Below, piece after piece: positions 22,371 to 36,777 of a stretch of DNA of 64,000 nucleotides. This DNA is from Rosellinia necatrix (lineage: Eukaryota; Ascomycota; Sordariomycetes; Xylariales; Xylariaceae). Position numbers and translations under genes: made by a program. How positions within the stretch are numbered: position 1 is the stretch's first letter; every line of letters begins with the position of its first letter. The stretch covers positions 4,960,001-5,024,000 of the forward strand of contig JAGYVD010000003.1 in assembly GCA_021209875.1 (NCBI GenBank), written 5' to 3'. A model generated the notes under the pieces. That model made no database searches and was not told the origin of the DNA. It worked only from the letters and a program-made list of their open reading frames with translations.

Positions 22371-25300
22371 CTAATAAGGAATGCCATTGGTCATCAGCTG
22401 GAATTGGTCATAGACCATTGTGCTGTAACTCCCGGCACTCTTCCTGACGAGATCCTTGACAAACTCGGCCGCTTCCCATTCGTTCTTCTCCAGAACAAAG
22501 CGCTCCTTGAAGTGCTTCACGCTTTCAGGCTTGAAGCATGGAAGGCCACTTTCCATCATTAGAAGAACAATTTGACTCAACTTCTCAGCGTAGGGCCGGC
22601 ACGCAAGGAAGGCCTTAACGCACAGCTCTTCAAACGACTTAAAAGCTTGGTGCTCGGTGCTACCCCCCATAACCAGAATCATTTCATTAGTGAGCTTGAA
22701 TGGTGCACGTTCGAACTTCACGCCACCAGGGGCAATATCGAAACAGAAGCCAAAATCAATATGGAGGATGTGGCCGGCGTCGTCTATCATGATGTTGCCG
22801 TTGTGGCGATCTTTGAACTGTAGGAGGAAGGATATGATGCTGTAGGCGGCCATGCTCTTGACAAAATTGTTACGTGCATGTTGGAAGCGGAGAGAGTCCT
22901 CATTTCCATACTTGCTGATAAAGTAGTCGTAAAGACCATTGACGGCCTCGCGTCCAAGCATATCTCGCGAGATGGAGTTCGGCAGGACATCAATAACGCC
23001 ACAGCCCGGTGCAGTAGCCGTTACACGGTATGGGAAGACGAAAACACCAAGACCAACATTGTGGAAGATACCACGGAATGCGGCGATCATCTGTAGCGCT
23101 AGAACATCTTGGCGACAATCATCGCCGACTTTGAAAATGGCACTTTGCCAGACTTCAACTGTTTTCTGGGAGTGTGCCTCGCTTCTCTTACTCACTTCCT
23201 GAGAGGCCTCCTCAGAGTCTTCTACAGGCCCAATGACCTTTTGAATACGGAAGGTAGCCATGAAAGGTGCCTTCGCGTGAGACTGCAGAGGTTTACCAGA
23301 TTTGCGGTCGATACCGATAACCACACCATCAGGGTTACTAGGTAAATAGACGCCCACAGCTACCTGGATCTTGCGGAGTTCTTCTTCGATCTTCTGTTTC
23401 TTCTCTGGTTTATCGCGTTTGATCAGCGGCTTCAACTTCCCCGAGATGCCTGTGACTTCATCGAAGAAGGCAAACTCCCTTTCATAGAAGCTTCTATCTT
23501 CCCCAGAGAAGCTATCAACCAATTTCTTCATCACTTTGTCGAGAGCAGGCTTGATTGCATCGGGCTAACAAAAGTCAATATTGTGGACAATAGGCCGTGC
23601 TCGAATAAACTTACGATAGTCGCATCATCGTCCTTGTAAGAATTGGCTTTCATATTCCATATAATTTGATGTGCAAATAGCTGAGAGAACTGTGCCGTTT
23701 CGAGGATATATCGTTCCACGTATCCCAAAGTATCAAAACGAAGACTTTGAACGATTTGGGGGACATAAAAGAAAGTTACGTCAATAGGGTGATACTCCAA
23801 GGCTCTCATGGCATATTGAATGAGGAATGGATGGTTCTTGTATGCTGGCAAGAAATAAGTCGTAGCAGTGACAGGATTTACAGGTGTCCAGTATAAGAGA
23901 TACTATATTTGTTAGCATTACTGTAGTGGCCAAGGATTACAGCAGCCTACCTTGAGTTGGAATCGAACGTCCTGGGGAAGCTCGCCACCGAACAGTACGG
24001 ATAGAGCCTCAGCATCATATAAGGCTTTAGCTGGGAAGTTCAGAAGTAACCAACGAACTTCTTGGTGCACACTGGGCATGTTGAATCTGTTGACAAGCTC
24101 AATGGCTAGCGAAGGACTCTCAGCCCAGGCAACTCGTATCAATGGTTTCAAAGCAGCCTGGAAATTAGCTAAGAGCACGCTATAGGCGTTAGGAAGGACT
24201 TACCTCTAATGCAGCTTTACCATGACTAGTCATTATGTCCGGCCGTGGTAAGTTCCCTCCATTTAGCGGGTGAATCCAAACGTTCAGCCTGGCTTGTTCG
24301 CTTTCCAAAAGGATTTCGAAGAGTGATTCCTTTTGCGCCATGGACACGAGACTACTCACAGGATGCGTAGCAGTGATGTGTGACACAGCTTTGAACCCAC
24401 CCGCAATATCATTGATTAATTTCACCTCTGTTTTCAGTTGCAGCATATTGCTACCGAAAGACCACTTTGGTGTGAACTTGAACCAACTCAAGCCTGCGGA
24501 CAGAATCTTGTCTTTCAAACGGTACTGAGCTGCCGCACCGGCAGAGTCGCTTGCTCGCAAGACTTTCAAGCTGAACAACACTATCTTCAACCGGATTTCT
24601 CGGGCCATGGGGTGGGATATGGAATGTGTCAAAGCATCCAATGTCAAATCAAGTAGCCTAAGAAATATTCTCTGGGTATCGGGGCTACCCAGTCTGGTAG
24701 CGTTAAAATGGCTATCGAAGAATTGCATCAAATTGGTGTGAGGAGCAAGAAGATTATGTATCTGTTGTCTTTGCTTCATAAGAGCCTCGTTGTCGCTGGG
24801 AGCAAATTCTTTCCTCAAGAATAAAGGATCGGGATGCCTGGTAGAGCGCGTTAGTATACTCGGGTGACCAGTCATGAAAACGCATGTCCGACTTACATGA
24901 AGCTTGGGTTGAAAAGTCCTAGTTTTCTTTGAATTGTTACCTCCCATTGTTGGGCAATCTCACTTAGTAGTCGTGGTTCCATTCTAGGATTTTCATTTAT
25001 TACACCAAGCCAAAGAGAGACACCAAATTTGATAGACTCTTTGCTAAAGATACGAAATGGAATGGTGACAAGGTAATGAGTGATTGCACTCTCGTCTTTC
25101 TGGCTACGGCATAGCAAGGCAGCAGCACGTCGAAGAATATCTCTGACATCTTGCAGGGGTGTGACATTTTTCCCGGTTAAACGAGACTCGAAATGAGCAA
25201 GAGCAGCGACAGCATCCGCACGATCTGTGGGGGCAGAATTTATAAAAGAGTTCCTTCGGACCATTGGCAGAACATTGAGCAGGTCTGTCCCATGACTGGG

Positions 25301-28300
25301 CAATGTCTCTCCATATCTATACTCTTGCCGGGTGGTATATTGGGCAACGAAGTCCGAAGCTGTGTCGATGCTGGTCTCACCAATGCGGTTCAAGGATGTC
25401 AATCTCTGATCTGTTGCAGGGACAGCCGACCCCATCTCTACCGCAAATGAGCGACCGAGCGACATGTGTCCGTATGCGCTCTCATCTTCAAACTCGGATA
25501 AATACGTCTGGAGTAGACCTTTGACATCTGTTGGTGCGAGATTGATGGCATGAGACACCCAAGCTTTGGCTTGTTTGTAAAGGCTGTTAAGAGTCGCCTT
25601 CCTGAAGGCATAGTCGTCGGAGAGTTCAACCGTAACGCGTCCAAGTTTCGATGTAAAAACCGACTGTGGGTCATACAGCTCCGTCTCAGCTTGAAAACAG
25701 CTCAACCACATGAGAGATAGAAGCTCTAAAAGTGCGAACAATGATGACTTTTGACAGAGAGATGAAGGAACTTCGCGGATAATTTTATCCGCACAGTAAA
25801 ACGCAGCCTGTTGTACACGCTGGATGCGATGGCAGCAGCTACAAAGGATTCTTGCTAGCTGAGACGCAGCGTAATGGGCAGAAAACGTTGAAAGCTTGGC
25901 AGTAAGAGTCTTCTCTAGGTATGCATCTATCACGGCTGATGCAATACCTTCCATTACATTGCGGACATCATCTTTGTGCATACTGGGCTCTAGGAAGTAT
26001 GAGAGCGTCTTTGTACAATCACCAGAATCGGCTCGTAAGCTTTCAACTAGGTAAGCAGCCTGCAGGAATATCACCTTCCTGTAGCTTAAAGCTCTAATGT
26101 AGGATGCTTTCAGCGGTACAAGACTGGCCAGTGACTTCTTCTGTTTGGCTTCTCGGTCTGATGTATTGGCTCGCCGGAGGACGGTGTTGAGTTCGATGTC
26201 GCTTTCAACCTGCTCTCCTCGTTGCTCTGCGACGAGTGGAGGCGAATGTATCGCCATGTGTCTTAGCTCATTCACATACTTCTTACCCCTGTCGGTTGTG
26301 GGGGTGAAACCGTGGACAACAATGTTGAACCAGGCGTCACGGATAAGGGCGAAGCCATCCTCATCCTGGTTGGATAGCCTGGCAGCAAAGTCATGGGTTG
26401 ACATCAATGTAGCCAGCGGCTGGAGAAGTTGGGCAATCTCTTGCGCGGCAAATTCAATATCCGACTCTTTCATGTGATTAGACTGATGAATGTCACCTTT
26501 CGAAACCAAGTCTTCCAGTAAATACTCGAGGTAAATCTCAAACAATGGAGAGCTACGACTAATATTTGCTGAGATGTGGTTCCGGGCTTTCATAACCTGC
26601 GAGCCATTAGTATATAACAGTCATTCACTATGCGATGAGACCCTACCGCGTCTAGTACAGCAGTATTATTGTCCGCTATAGCCGCGTGGCAACTTTTTGA
26701 ATATAGCCTCATAAGCGACCGGAATTCTAGTTGACCAGAGTTGAGTGACAAAATACCGGCTCCTACAAGAATGTGTGCATCCACTGACTGATTCACCTTT
26801 TTCAGTTTTTGGACGAGCATGGCCTGCGCAAGGGCAGTGATCTTCTCATCCTCGCATGCCTTGGCAATACAGCATATCGTTTGAACAATATTAGAGTACA
26901 CGGCAGTCGTGTCTTCTTCGCTTTGTATTTGCAGCGATATATTGCTGCCAGTGGATTGCCTCCCATGGTAAATGTTTGACGAACCTACGCCATCCCCCGC
27001 CAAATCTCCATTCGATTCATTAGGGATACCATGCTCAGGGCTTGGACTTAGAACGTTGCCTAAGGTATAAAGCGTGGATATGACGGCATCATTGGAGAGC
27101 GTATGTAAAGTGAATGCCAAGCACGTTGATGCGATAGCCGCCGTATTGGCTGATGGTGCGGTCTGGACAATAAATCGGGGAAGAAGCCGAATGACCGTTG
27201 GCGCGTAATCAGGCGAGAATCTAGCGAGAATAGCCATCGCTCGAAGCACAACAGATGCGAGAATCTCATCGGAAATTTGGTCTGAGTCGAGAGTTTCGGC
27301 AAGCCAACCCATAAGCTGATCTGGGTCTGCTGCGTCCTCATTAATAACGGCGCAGTTCAGAAAACTAATCATGGCAGAGGCTTTCACTGCATATGCTAAT
27401 CTTTGCTGTGAGGTAGAAGCGAGCTCAAGGAAATCAGCACTGGCTTCAAGGCGTTCCATTTCCTCTTGAGCAAGCCCAGCGTACATCTCAACGGATTGGA
27501 AATCGACATCTCGGCCAGCGAGTGAGCCGGGTTTTAGGATATCATCCCTAGACATGAGCACGTCTAAAACGTGAGAGCCCCTTAAATCTTTCGCATCGAG
27601 CATGAGCAGGGAGGTTGTCGCAACTAGTAGCCATGTAAAGCTCCTCTGCAAGAGCATAGGACCGAGAGGCCGCCCTTTGCTGGCATACTGGCGTAGGCAT
27701 CTCTTCCATTCTTTAACTTGACGATCCGAGGAGTGAGAGTTCCTTATGGTAGAGAAGGCGCCATCAACAGCCGTGAGGTAGGAATCCGACAATAGGTTAC
27801 GAACTCTTTGGATCAATGCCAGCCTACCGCCAGTCCTCCAAAAGTCGGCTTGTGCCGAGGCAGCGTCTAGAAAGCCCAGGAGCGAGATGGTTAAAGTAGC
27901 AGTCCGGATGGCATCTTCAAGATTCTGTTCAGAGTCGCCTTCAGGTCTAGGCGGAACTATGTTCTGTATAGCCACTCGCAAGCTAGCCAGAAAGGCCCAA
28001 ATGTTATCCGAAACCGTCTCATGCAAATTGTCATGGTTGCTTCCTAAAGACAGGAGGGCAGCGGTCAGGCTCGTGGTGAGGATTTCGTTCGGGGATGGCT
28101 CGATTCTACTGAAGCCGGGCGACGGCACAAAGCTCTGGACATGGGACTCGAGGACGTAGGGGATCAATTGGCTGGCGAGCTTCTGGGCACTTTGGCTGTT
28201 CTGAACCATAGGTGCCGTTTTACAGAGCGCGATGAGGACCTCATATTCACGGATGGTCTGTAAAAGTGTGAGGATAGGCTTCAGCTCTGCTATGAGGATA

Positions 28301-28498
28301 GTCCTTATTTACCATAGGTATTTGACCTAACGAGGCCGCATTTCTGGGCGCTCCATTGACAGCCTCCTTCCCCCTTCCATGTGCCGATGTAGCTCTGCAT
28401 AGCCGGTCTAGGTCGGATCGGTCGAAGGAGGTAATTGAGTTCGAGGCCGAGAGCGCTGCGATCTTCTCAAGAGCTCGCTGGCGGATGTCGCGTACCAT
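22371..28498 (-). CDS. STT4: Phosphatidylinositol 4-kinase, type III alpha (Stt4)
   Basis: Seven exons on the minus strand: 28498-28313, 28257-26647, 26596-24897, 24837-24204, 24157-23951, 23902-23615 and 23564-22371. All have GT-AG borders and one continuous frame of 1,939 residues, close to yeast Stt4 (1,900). The enzyme makes PI4P at the plasma membrane, feeding PI(4,5)P2 synthesis and lipid exchange. The N-terminal two thirds is helical-repeat scaffold. A PI3K/PI4K accessory (PIK) domain occupies exons 4-6 (ALEYHPIDVTFFYVPQIVQ). The kinase domain is in the last exon: FKVGDDCRQDVLALQM, then DRHNGNIMIDDAGHILHIDF with the catalytic loop and DFG, and the usual C-terminus ending MTNGIPY. The start ATG sits in a strong context (ACCATGG). 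The next gene, PRE7, is divergent. Identification is firm. Confidence 0.96.
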
Positions 28499-29096
28499 GG
28501 TGGCCAGATCCCTGTGCACTGCCGAGACAACAAGGCCGAGCGCATATACCAATTAAACAAAGCGAGCTGTCGACGCCAAGGCTGCCGAGCTCTCTTTTTT
28601 AAGCAACACCTCGATCGAAGCACGAATACTGTTACTGGTGGGAATCACGCATGGGTTTCGTTTGGTGGTGGTGGTGATGGTGATGGTGATGTATAGGAGA
28701 GGCCCAGGATCGTGTAGCAGTGATTAGATTGGCAGATTGACCCCCTGTCGACCTAGGTAAGTACATAGTACTAGTGTTCGGCCACCCAGAGCTACCCCCC
28801 CTGTCGCCTTATCCAAGACCCGCTAATCGGAGACCCAGCACCTCTAACTACAGCTACAAGGCTGCAAGCTGTACGTATGCGGGCGGCGGCGTGCCTTGGA
28901 GCTCTCAAGGTTAGAAAGCTGCATCAACCACCGCCATCGCCATCATCATCACCACTCCAACTCACCAGCCATCTTTGATTTTCCACACTTCTGTCGGCCA
29001 GTAGTTGCCATTTACCGCGTGTTTACGATCGGCACTACCGACCCCTAAACGATTCTACCGCCGAATACGAGAGCCATTACCACATCTACTGTCGCC
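28499..29096. promoter_or_regulatory. Shared divergent promoter region of STT4 and PRE7
   Basis: 598 bp between the two start codons. It contains (GGTGAT)n and CCATCGCCATCATC-type trinucleotide tracts on either side. No clear TATA box is seen, as is common for housekeeping genes. Confidence 0.6.
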
Positions 29097-29985
29097 ATGG
29101 CCATGTTCAGCCAGAACCCAGTCCACAACGGGCCCAACTATTCGTTTGCCGAGGTCCCCAAAAGTGCTGCTGATGGCCTCCGGGAACATCGCTTCAACCC
29201 GTGAGTAGGAGTCCGGCCTCTTGTCAATCTAGCGAACACGGGACACTCTACCCCGCCAGAAGAGAGTCGACACTGACTTGGCATTCCATAATTACAGATA
29301 TACCGACAACGGTGGTTCGACACTCGCCATCGCCGGCGCAGATTTCGCCATCATAGCCGGCGACACCCGTCTCACGGCCGGCTACAGCATCAACACACGG
29401 TACGCTCCCAAGGTATTCAGGATCGGAGGTTCCACATCGTCACAAGATGACGCCAATATCATGTTGTCGGTGGTCGGCTTCGCCGCGGACGGCGAAGCCC
29501 TGAAGGAGCGACTAGACGCTGTCTGCAAGATGTACCGATACCGGCATGGGAAGCCGATGAGTGTCTCAGCCTGCGCGAAGCGACTCTCCACCATCCTCTA
29601 CCAGAAGCGCTTCTTCCCTTACTACGTTCACGCGATCCTCGGTGGCCTCGACGAGGATGGAGTCGGCGCTGTGTACTCGTACGACCCCGTCGGCAGCTAC
29701 GAGCGCGAGCAGTGCCGCGCTGGCGGCGCGGCTGCGTCTCTCATCATGCCCTTCCTCGATAACCAGGTCAATTTCAAGAACCATTACGTCCCCGGCAGCG
29801 GTGTCGGCCACGATTTACAAGAGCGTGAGCGCGTGCCTCTACCTCGCAGCGAGGTGGAGGTGCTCGTCAAGGATGCCTTTGATTCGGCTGTCGAGCGGCA
29901 TATCGAGGTTGGTGATGGTCTGCAGATGATGATTATTACCAAGGACGGAATCGAGGAGAAGCTTCTGCCCTTGAAGAAAGACTAA
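29097..29985 (+). CDS. PRE7: 20S proteasome subunit beta-6 (beta type-1)
   Basis: Two exons, 29097-29200 and 29298-29985, with intron GTGAGT...TTACAG, encode 263 residues. This is one of the seven beta subunits of the 20S core that degrades ubiquitinated proteins in nucleus and cytosol. The beta-6 identity rests on the sequence after the splice, YTDNGGSTLAIAGADFAIIA, then GDTRLTAGYSINTR, KMYRYRHGKPMS, YYVHAILGGLDEDG and YSYDPVGSYERE. The position of the catalytic Thr1 is not a processed Thr active site here, as expected for this non-catalytic subunit. Length matches the family. It shares its upstream region with STT4. Confidence 0.96.
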
Positions 29986-32900
29986 AAAAGAGTCACAGTA
30001 AACTGCATTGGGAGGGTTTGGGCGCATGGGGCAAGGCACGTGTATTCTATCTAATGCATGCTAGACCGAGATGCCGTTACAGCGTCCCAAAGATCAACTC
30101 GAGCGACGAGCTCAGACCTTTCCGCTATTTTTCTGGCTCGGCAGAGGTTGACTTTTTAATGAGACTGCGCACAAGATATTCCGACCCGATGGTATCTATG
30201 CACAAGTGGGACGGACGGGGGTCACGGAACACTTCCGTTCCGTTGCTGCTTCGACTCTCCCTTCGGTGTATTCCGCTTTCATGAGCACAGGGCACCGTGT
30301 CGTGAACGGCAGCTTCCGTGTGCCCAACGACGCCTCCTACGATATCAGGATGTTGCCTGGGGATATTCCAGCCCAACAAGATCTGCCTCAGCAGTTCCAC
30401 GATAAATAGTTTGGGGGCGAGAGCTTTCACAAATTTCCGTGGTTCAGGCTTACCTTGGCTTGCGCAAGCAAGATACCTCAACCCAATGGATCCTCCTTTT
30501 CAACGCACCGCAATAGATAGATAGATAGGCTCACCGCCTACTCTTCATGCGGCTTCGTACCAATTGTACCCGACTCTCGTGAAGTTTACCTATCGTATTG
30601 CGGCACATGATGCGATGGTAGGCGGGACGAGCTTCATGTATGGCTACCGCGCGCTAAGCAGATGCCCACAAGACTGTGCTTATAACAACTAATGCAGCAC
30701 CGCAATCATCGAGATACTTGTAGTTCTATTATCGCGTGGTAGTGGGGTAACTGAGTAGGTAGGTAGTCGTAGGCCAAAGTTGCACAAATTTCACCAGGAG
30801 TATTGCAATCCTGTCCATGAACGTATAAACTAATACAAGTAGCCGCAAGCCTCCAAAATGGTCAGCTTGAAAGCATTCGTGTTTTTGCCTTTAATAACGA
30901 TGGCGTTGTGGTTTAGTGTTACAGTTCTACTATGTGTTATTGCTATCGTTCTATCAACAATACCATCGCGGCAGGAATTATAGCCATACATCAGATCTGT
31001 AGGCAACTGAGCGCTTGACTTAATACTATTCTACCTTTGCCATTCTTGGCTCTAGTGGTGTGGCGGGATTGCTGCAGTCCCGTTCCGTGCCGGATACGCT
31101 GGGTCTGTGGTTAGAAGAAGACCACGTTGCACCGTCGTCGATATCTAAATGTATTTGCCGTTGGTGTTGCCAGAGATATAAGCCCATTTTAGGCTTAAAT
31201 GTGTGCAAAGGTAGATACTATGTAGTTGATGTTGGCGCGTTGGGCATCAATACTTAAAACATGGGATATGTCCATTTGATTGCCATTCATATGCAAAATT
31301 CGCATCTTCTCGGATATTAACCAATGAACCAAGCGATTTCGATATGGTTGTGGCCTCTAAACTTCCACTTCGTACTACATTAAAGTCGAGTTAAGTCAAG
31401 TTAAATATTACGTACGTGTACACTCCCGAGGTACCTGATGTGAAACTTTGCATCAGGGACAAGGCACGGACACACCGCGCTCTTGGGTGGTTGGAAACCC
31501 GCCTAAGTAGCGTCTCTCGGTCTAAATCTAGTCCTATCAGCCGACCGTAAAATGCTGTGGGCTGAAAATACAAGTTATACTTAGCTTTGGCTATAGTCAG
31601 TGGGGATGGTGGGTGGGTGAGAAATATGTACCATGCAGTATGTAGGTAGGAGATATGTATCCAGATCCCGGGAAATAAAATGGACGGCGTGGTTGGGAAC
31701 CGGCATACAGGATCAGGGCCCTGGAATCTGCCATAGCGTAGTTCTCTCTCGCACCCATCCCGTCACGAAATGGGCCACACTACGAGTAAATACTTCGGTA
31801 GCCAGACCGGGCAGGACTGGATAGGACTGGATAGAATAAAATAGATGCTACAATTTTGCGTCAATAATAGTAGGTCGGTGTGGAGATGTGTAGATGTGGT
31901 TTCAGTCTTCCGAGTCAAACTCCGCAGTCGTATGAGATGTGGTCAAGACGAATGAGGTTGAGCCTGGTCGAGCTAAGAACCCCTCGACAGGTACTCAGTC
32001 ACACGTGTAGATAATGACACCGCCACATCTTGAATGCTGGCACCCAGAATCTTGGGACAAAACAAGGCCGTTTTGTTTTAGTGCAAGCCTCGCACAGCTA
32101 TTAGGTCATAGTACATGCTATGGTACGGGTTAAATTAGAAGCACGACGGTTAGGGTGAATAGTCTAGAAGGCTGGTGCGAATCCAGTGCCGGATCGTAGG
32201 TTTGCCGAACAATTTCAAATCCACCAGGAGCCTGCAAAGCCGGTTGACGGGGCTTAATAGGCAAGTTGCTAATGAGAGAATGCCGCTAAGGTGGCCACGC
32301 CAGTGAGATAGACAGGGGATGGCGACCGCGGTTTGTGGTCGTGTAGGTATGTTCTCATGTTCCAAGTCTCCATGCAGCAAGTCTGTTCACAGCAGAAACA
32401 GCCATCGTCAAAATCCAAGCAGGCCTACTACCTATTACTTGTAGATAGGGCGCTATAACGGAATTCGGCAAGGCACGCTTGACCCCTTTCTCTCCGTGAG
32501 CCTGGTTATTATATCGTTATGGAGGGCTATACTATCGAACTCCTGCAGTGCACCGTTGTTCGTTGCTTTGATTACGGGCCCGTATGATAACCAATGTGCA
32601 ATGTGAATCCAATTCGGGAAGTTACACTCGAGTCCTTCACGCTGACGGGCGGCGGTGGATAGTAGTAGAGCAGGTGCTTGTAGCGATGGAGGACAACTCC
32701 CCACACAGGAGCAGATCGAGCGGGTGGCAAATGAGGTTTAGGCGAGAAGGAGGAGACTGGTTGGCCGGTACCCCAAACTCATATGTAATGTATCTAAGTA
32801 GGCTAGCCCCCTTTTACATATCGTTGCCAGTCGAGCATTTTTGTTCCATGGATCACACTAGTTGCTGTATCTACCAAGTACTGTATGTATATCGAGCTGG

Positions 32901-33104
32901 TTAGGCAGCCCATCCTCCCCATCTCTTCCAATCATACCGTGAGAAAGTCTCCCCTTCGATAGGGTACCCACGTCACAACCCACGTGTATGAGTTCGCTAG
33001 AATGCCCGAAGTATTTCAGGGTCTGGTCAGGGCTGGCATTCGCCACTCAATCAATAACAAGGCCGTAGGGCCCGCGTAGGGCGTACAGTCAGGTCCTATC
33101 CAAG

Positions 33105-33176
33105 CCAGGCAGGCCAGGCAGGCCAGGCAGGCCAGGCAGGCCACACAGGCCAGATAGGCCAGACAGGCGAGACAGG
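33105..33176. repeat. 9-bp minisatellite, unit CCAGGCAGG, 8 copies
   Basis: The first four copies are identical. The next four diverge progressively (CCACACAGG, CCAGATAGG, CCAGACAGG, CGAGACAGG), a pattern of decay at one edge. Confidence 0.95.
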
Positions 33177-36100
33177 CCGTCGGCAGATAGGCCGACCAGA
33201 CCCAGGGGGGCATGGTCGGTATTTGATTGGGCGCCAACTCTGTGCCCTCAAAGGGTCCAACGGCTCAGCTTCAGCACCAGTGGTTCACCCGAGTGGTAAT
33301 TAGACGTTGTGGCTCAGAACGCAGTCTTCGCTCCCATCGGGCCTTTTTCTCCGCGCACAAGGTGTTCCCGGGGCAGGATCCTACGTCTGGCATGCTATTA
33401 CAGCTCCAGAAGCCCCCCCCTCCCCAAGATCACGGGAGAAAACCCGCGTACAGTGAGCAACGGTCCGAACCAGAGGCTGTTAAAGCGATGTGCCTATTCA
33501 CACTGAATTGGTACTAGGAGTGGGGTGTACATGTGGGATGTCCGTACATGATGTACGATGTACATACATACCAGGAATGCATTGTTGGTAGGTAGGTATG
33601 TATCGTCCAAGTAGGTATGGGCTGCATGCTTGATAGCACTATCTGAGAAGGCGCTCAAGCTGTGTAGGGAAATGATGGGAGCATGACGCAAGCTACGTGC
33701 CTAGCAGTCCCATAAACAACCTTGTGAGGAATTACCATAGTGAGAGTGGCAAAAGCATACTTTATGTATGTGTTTGCGGTGGCAAGGTCCTATCTTCTCC
33801 ATTTTGGAAGGGGATCGTCACCACTGACCACGATGTGGCTGTCATCCTTACATCTAGGTATGGATCTAGGGGGGTGTTCTGCCCACTAACTGAACAGGTA
33901 GGTAGTTATGCGAAGATAGTACTCACCTGTAGGGTCGAGCCGTAACTGCCTACCTGGGTACCTCGTCAATACTTGTGCTGTACGTTACCCACCAGATCCC
34001 GCCAGCATGCTCGCCTAGAAGTGCCTGCTGTACTCCAGCAAAGCCCCATTAAAACCCTGGGATTTTCTCCATCGTGCGTGGCTGACTGCTTTCCGATCTT
34101 GGCCTGTTCAAGTTCGCATTTCATCTCCCCGTCCAAAAAAATCATGTGACGTGCACCAACGAATACAAGTAGACAAAGGATGCCCCATCAAAGCAATCAA
34201 TTTTCTGCTACGATCAATTAGACCTGGGTAGGTAAGTAGTTTATAACGTATGAGTGATACAACTCAAATCGAACCGAACATCACTCCGGTTAGGGAGTGC
34301 CTCTAAGCGCTAGATACCTACTAAGCAAAGCATATAATATTTGGCTATCTGCCACTGGTAACCATGCATGTATGTAAGAGGTATGTATGTTGTGTATGCG
34401 TTATGTGTGTATGTGTGTACATGTATGTATCTCTGATAGTTATAACGACCGTGAAGATATCGGGTGGTATTGACGGGCAAGTTCCATCACCGTCCTCCCA
34501 CCTCTGCTCCTCCCTACCTCTTCAGAGTGGGTCCCTCAGACCAGCACTATTTGGTACACCGAAAGCATGTACGTAGCGTACTAGTAATCTTGGATACAAG
34601 TGTGATACTACCACAGGCACCCGCTGTAACCTTGATAGATCCTCAGACGACTTGACCTTACAAACAGGGGTTAAAGCAGGCCAATTGATGCAGTTTTACG
34701 TTGCTGTAATGGGACTCCGTCTCGCCGTCAACGCGAGACGACTATTCCGGCAGCACACTAGTACAATAGTACGGTATTACACCATGGTACCTACATAGAG
34801 ATCTATACAGATACGGTATAGCGGTTGCAGATGTATCACGCTACCGGCGGTTTAGGTCTATGCTCTCGTGTAGTACCTCGTTAGTACATCCGCCGGTAAC
34901 CCATTCAAATTGTCCAGCAGTTTGGCGATCTCGGTCCCCTTGCCCACCTGCCCACTTACATTGGGTGTACATACTTGTAGCAGTGTACGGCCAGCCCTGA
35001 GGCAGAAGAGGATGGGAAATCAGTATTTCCCCGATTTCAAATTCCCCTGTCCAGAGCCAGAAATCGATTGCGGCTCTCTCCGCCGCTTTGGGAAGCATTC
35101 GACACCCCTCGTACCTGACTTTCCTGCACTAGCCGCACCTAAGCCAACCCACCCACCCAGCCTACCTAACCTACCTAACCTCCCTCGGCTGCAGATAGTC
35201 AGTCCCCCATCAGCAATTGATTGACCGGAGTACAGACAGTACTAGCCTACAGTAGGTATTTGTTGTTCACCGGCCTTGACCGATGAACTGATGTGCCCGT
35301 TCGCAACTCTCACTTCAGCAGCACTGGCCGCCAGTGACTGCTTTCTTGTTGTATCATCGCCGTCTCTCTCTCTCTCTCTGTCTCCTCCTCCTCCTCACTG
35401 TCATTTAAGTACTTATTATCAGTTACCACTCAGGCGCGCGGCATGCCCGTTCCTGTAGTGTGCCGTTGGACATTTGTCTCGTGTGTAGATGCTCACCGTG
35501 TTGACAAATGGGTATCAACCCAGAGAGCCCAAGAGCGCACAAGTGTCCGCTGCTTGATCCCATCCCGCCCCGCCCCGGTTGGTAATGGCGCAGTCTCCGG
35601 GATTACCTGTGCCTTGGATCCAGACTCCCGCATTGCTTACCTTGTATTGTAGGGCTAGGGCCGCCAGGTAGTGGTGATGGGCAAAGCCTTCCCAGGTATA
35701 GCGTCTGAACAGCGTAAATCGCTACTACTAAGGTAGGGTCTGCCACCAAGCTCGTTAAGAGCCCGGGATCTATCTACAGTACGCCCTACAACACGACGAA
35801 TGGCCCTCCGGGACGGCATTGTGAGAGCGTGATCGACCGACCTTCTCGATGAAAAGACCTGTCTAGACCATTTGTGGCTGAGCCGGCGCCTATCGGATTG
35901 GGGACCTTGCCTGTGTGTCCTTGGGAGGAAAACCCAAAAATCGCCAGTGCTGTTAAGTTTGGCCGGACCATGTGTGGGAAACACAAGCACGGGGCCAATG
36001 GGATCTCCTTCATGCCCCCAAAGCGAATAGCTCGTGTACCACGCTGGTACTCCAGGGTCTGGTGGCGAAAAAAAAACCAGCGCCAGCACTGCGCGGGTGA

Positions 36101-36714
36101 AAGCAAATCCCATTGCTCCGTCCCCATTTCGCATCTCTGATGGAAGGTCTTTTCGCTCATTGGCTGTTTTGCCCTGTGCCCGCTTGCGTTCGAAGAAAAA
36201 AAAAAAACTACCCTAGACTTCTTCTCTGTTCTCTGCCCGTTCCTATCGTTCCTATCGGGCGTCGAACCGTTCTTCTTCCGTGCTGGTGTTGGCCATGCCA
36301 TGGCCAGATATGCTCCCCGGCTCCCCTTCCTTCTTACTGTGCTATCCCGGCAGGACGTGATTAGGCTCTGTAGTCCCATACCTATCACTCTCGCGTCTTG
36401 GTGCTAGAAAGCGGGCTAATAGACCATGGCGTCGCCCACTATGATGCGGTTGTTCCTTGTTTATGTTCCTCGGTTTGTCTCATGCCGCCTCTCTCGTGCC
36501 CTGGCTGCATGAATGCAGGAGGAAAAGGCAAAGATTGACGCTACACCATAGTGCTCCCCCTTCTCGACTGTTAACACGTACTTGTGGTACAGGTACCGGC
36601 CCTAGCTTGGGGTTGTTAGAAATCACATTGGGCCACATGGTCGACCAAATTAGCCACACGGCCCAATATCTAATCCTCACCAGTATCCGAGTGAAACCGT
36701 CTTCTATCTACACG

Positions 36715-36777
36715 CTTGACCTGCTTGACCTACTTGACCTACTTGACCTACTTGACCTGCTTGACCTGCCTGACCTG
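36715..36777. repeat. 9-bp minisatellite, unit CTTGACCTR, 7 copies
   Basis: Seven copies in register. Variants differ at the last base (A or G), and the final copy starts CC. The unit length is a multiple of three, so it appears as a Leu-Asp-Leu repeat in one frame, but no gene context supports translation. Confidence 0.95.

Noticed and set aside
35786..36388. 200-codon minus-strand frame in the gene-poor region
   Set aside because: It has no motif, no neighbouring exons, and overlapping frames of similar length on both strands.
33105..36777. CRISPR-like direct repeats
   Set aside because: Contiguous 9-bp units without spacers, in a eukaryotic genome, are minisatellites.
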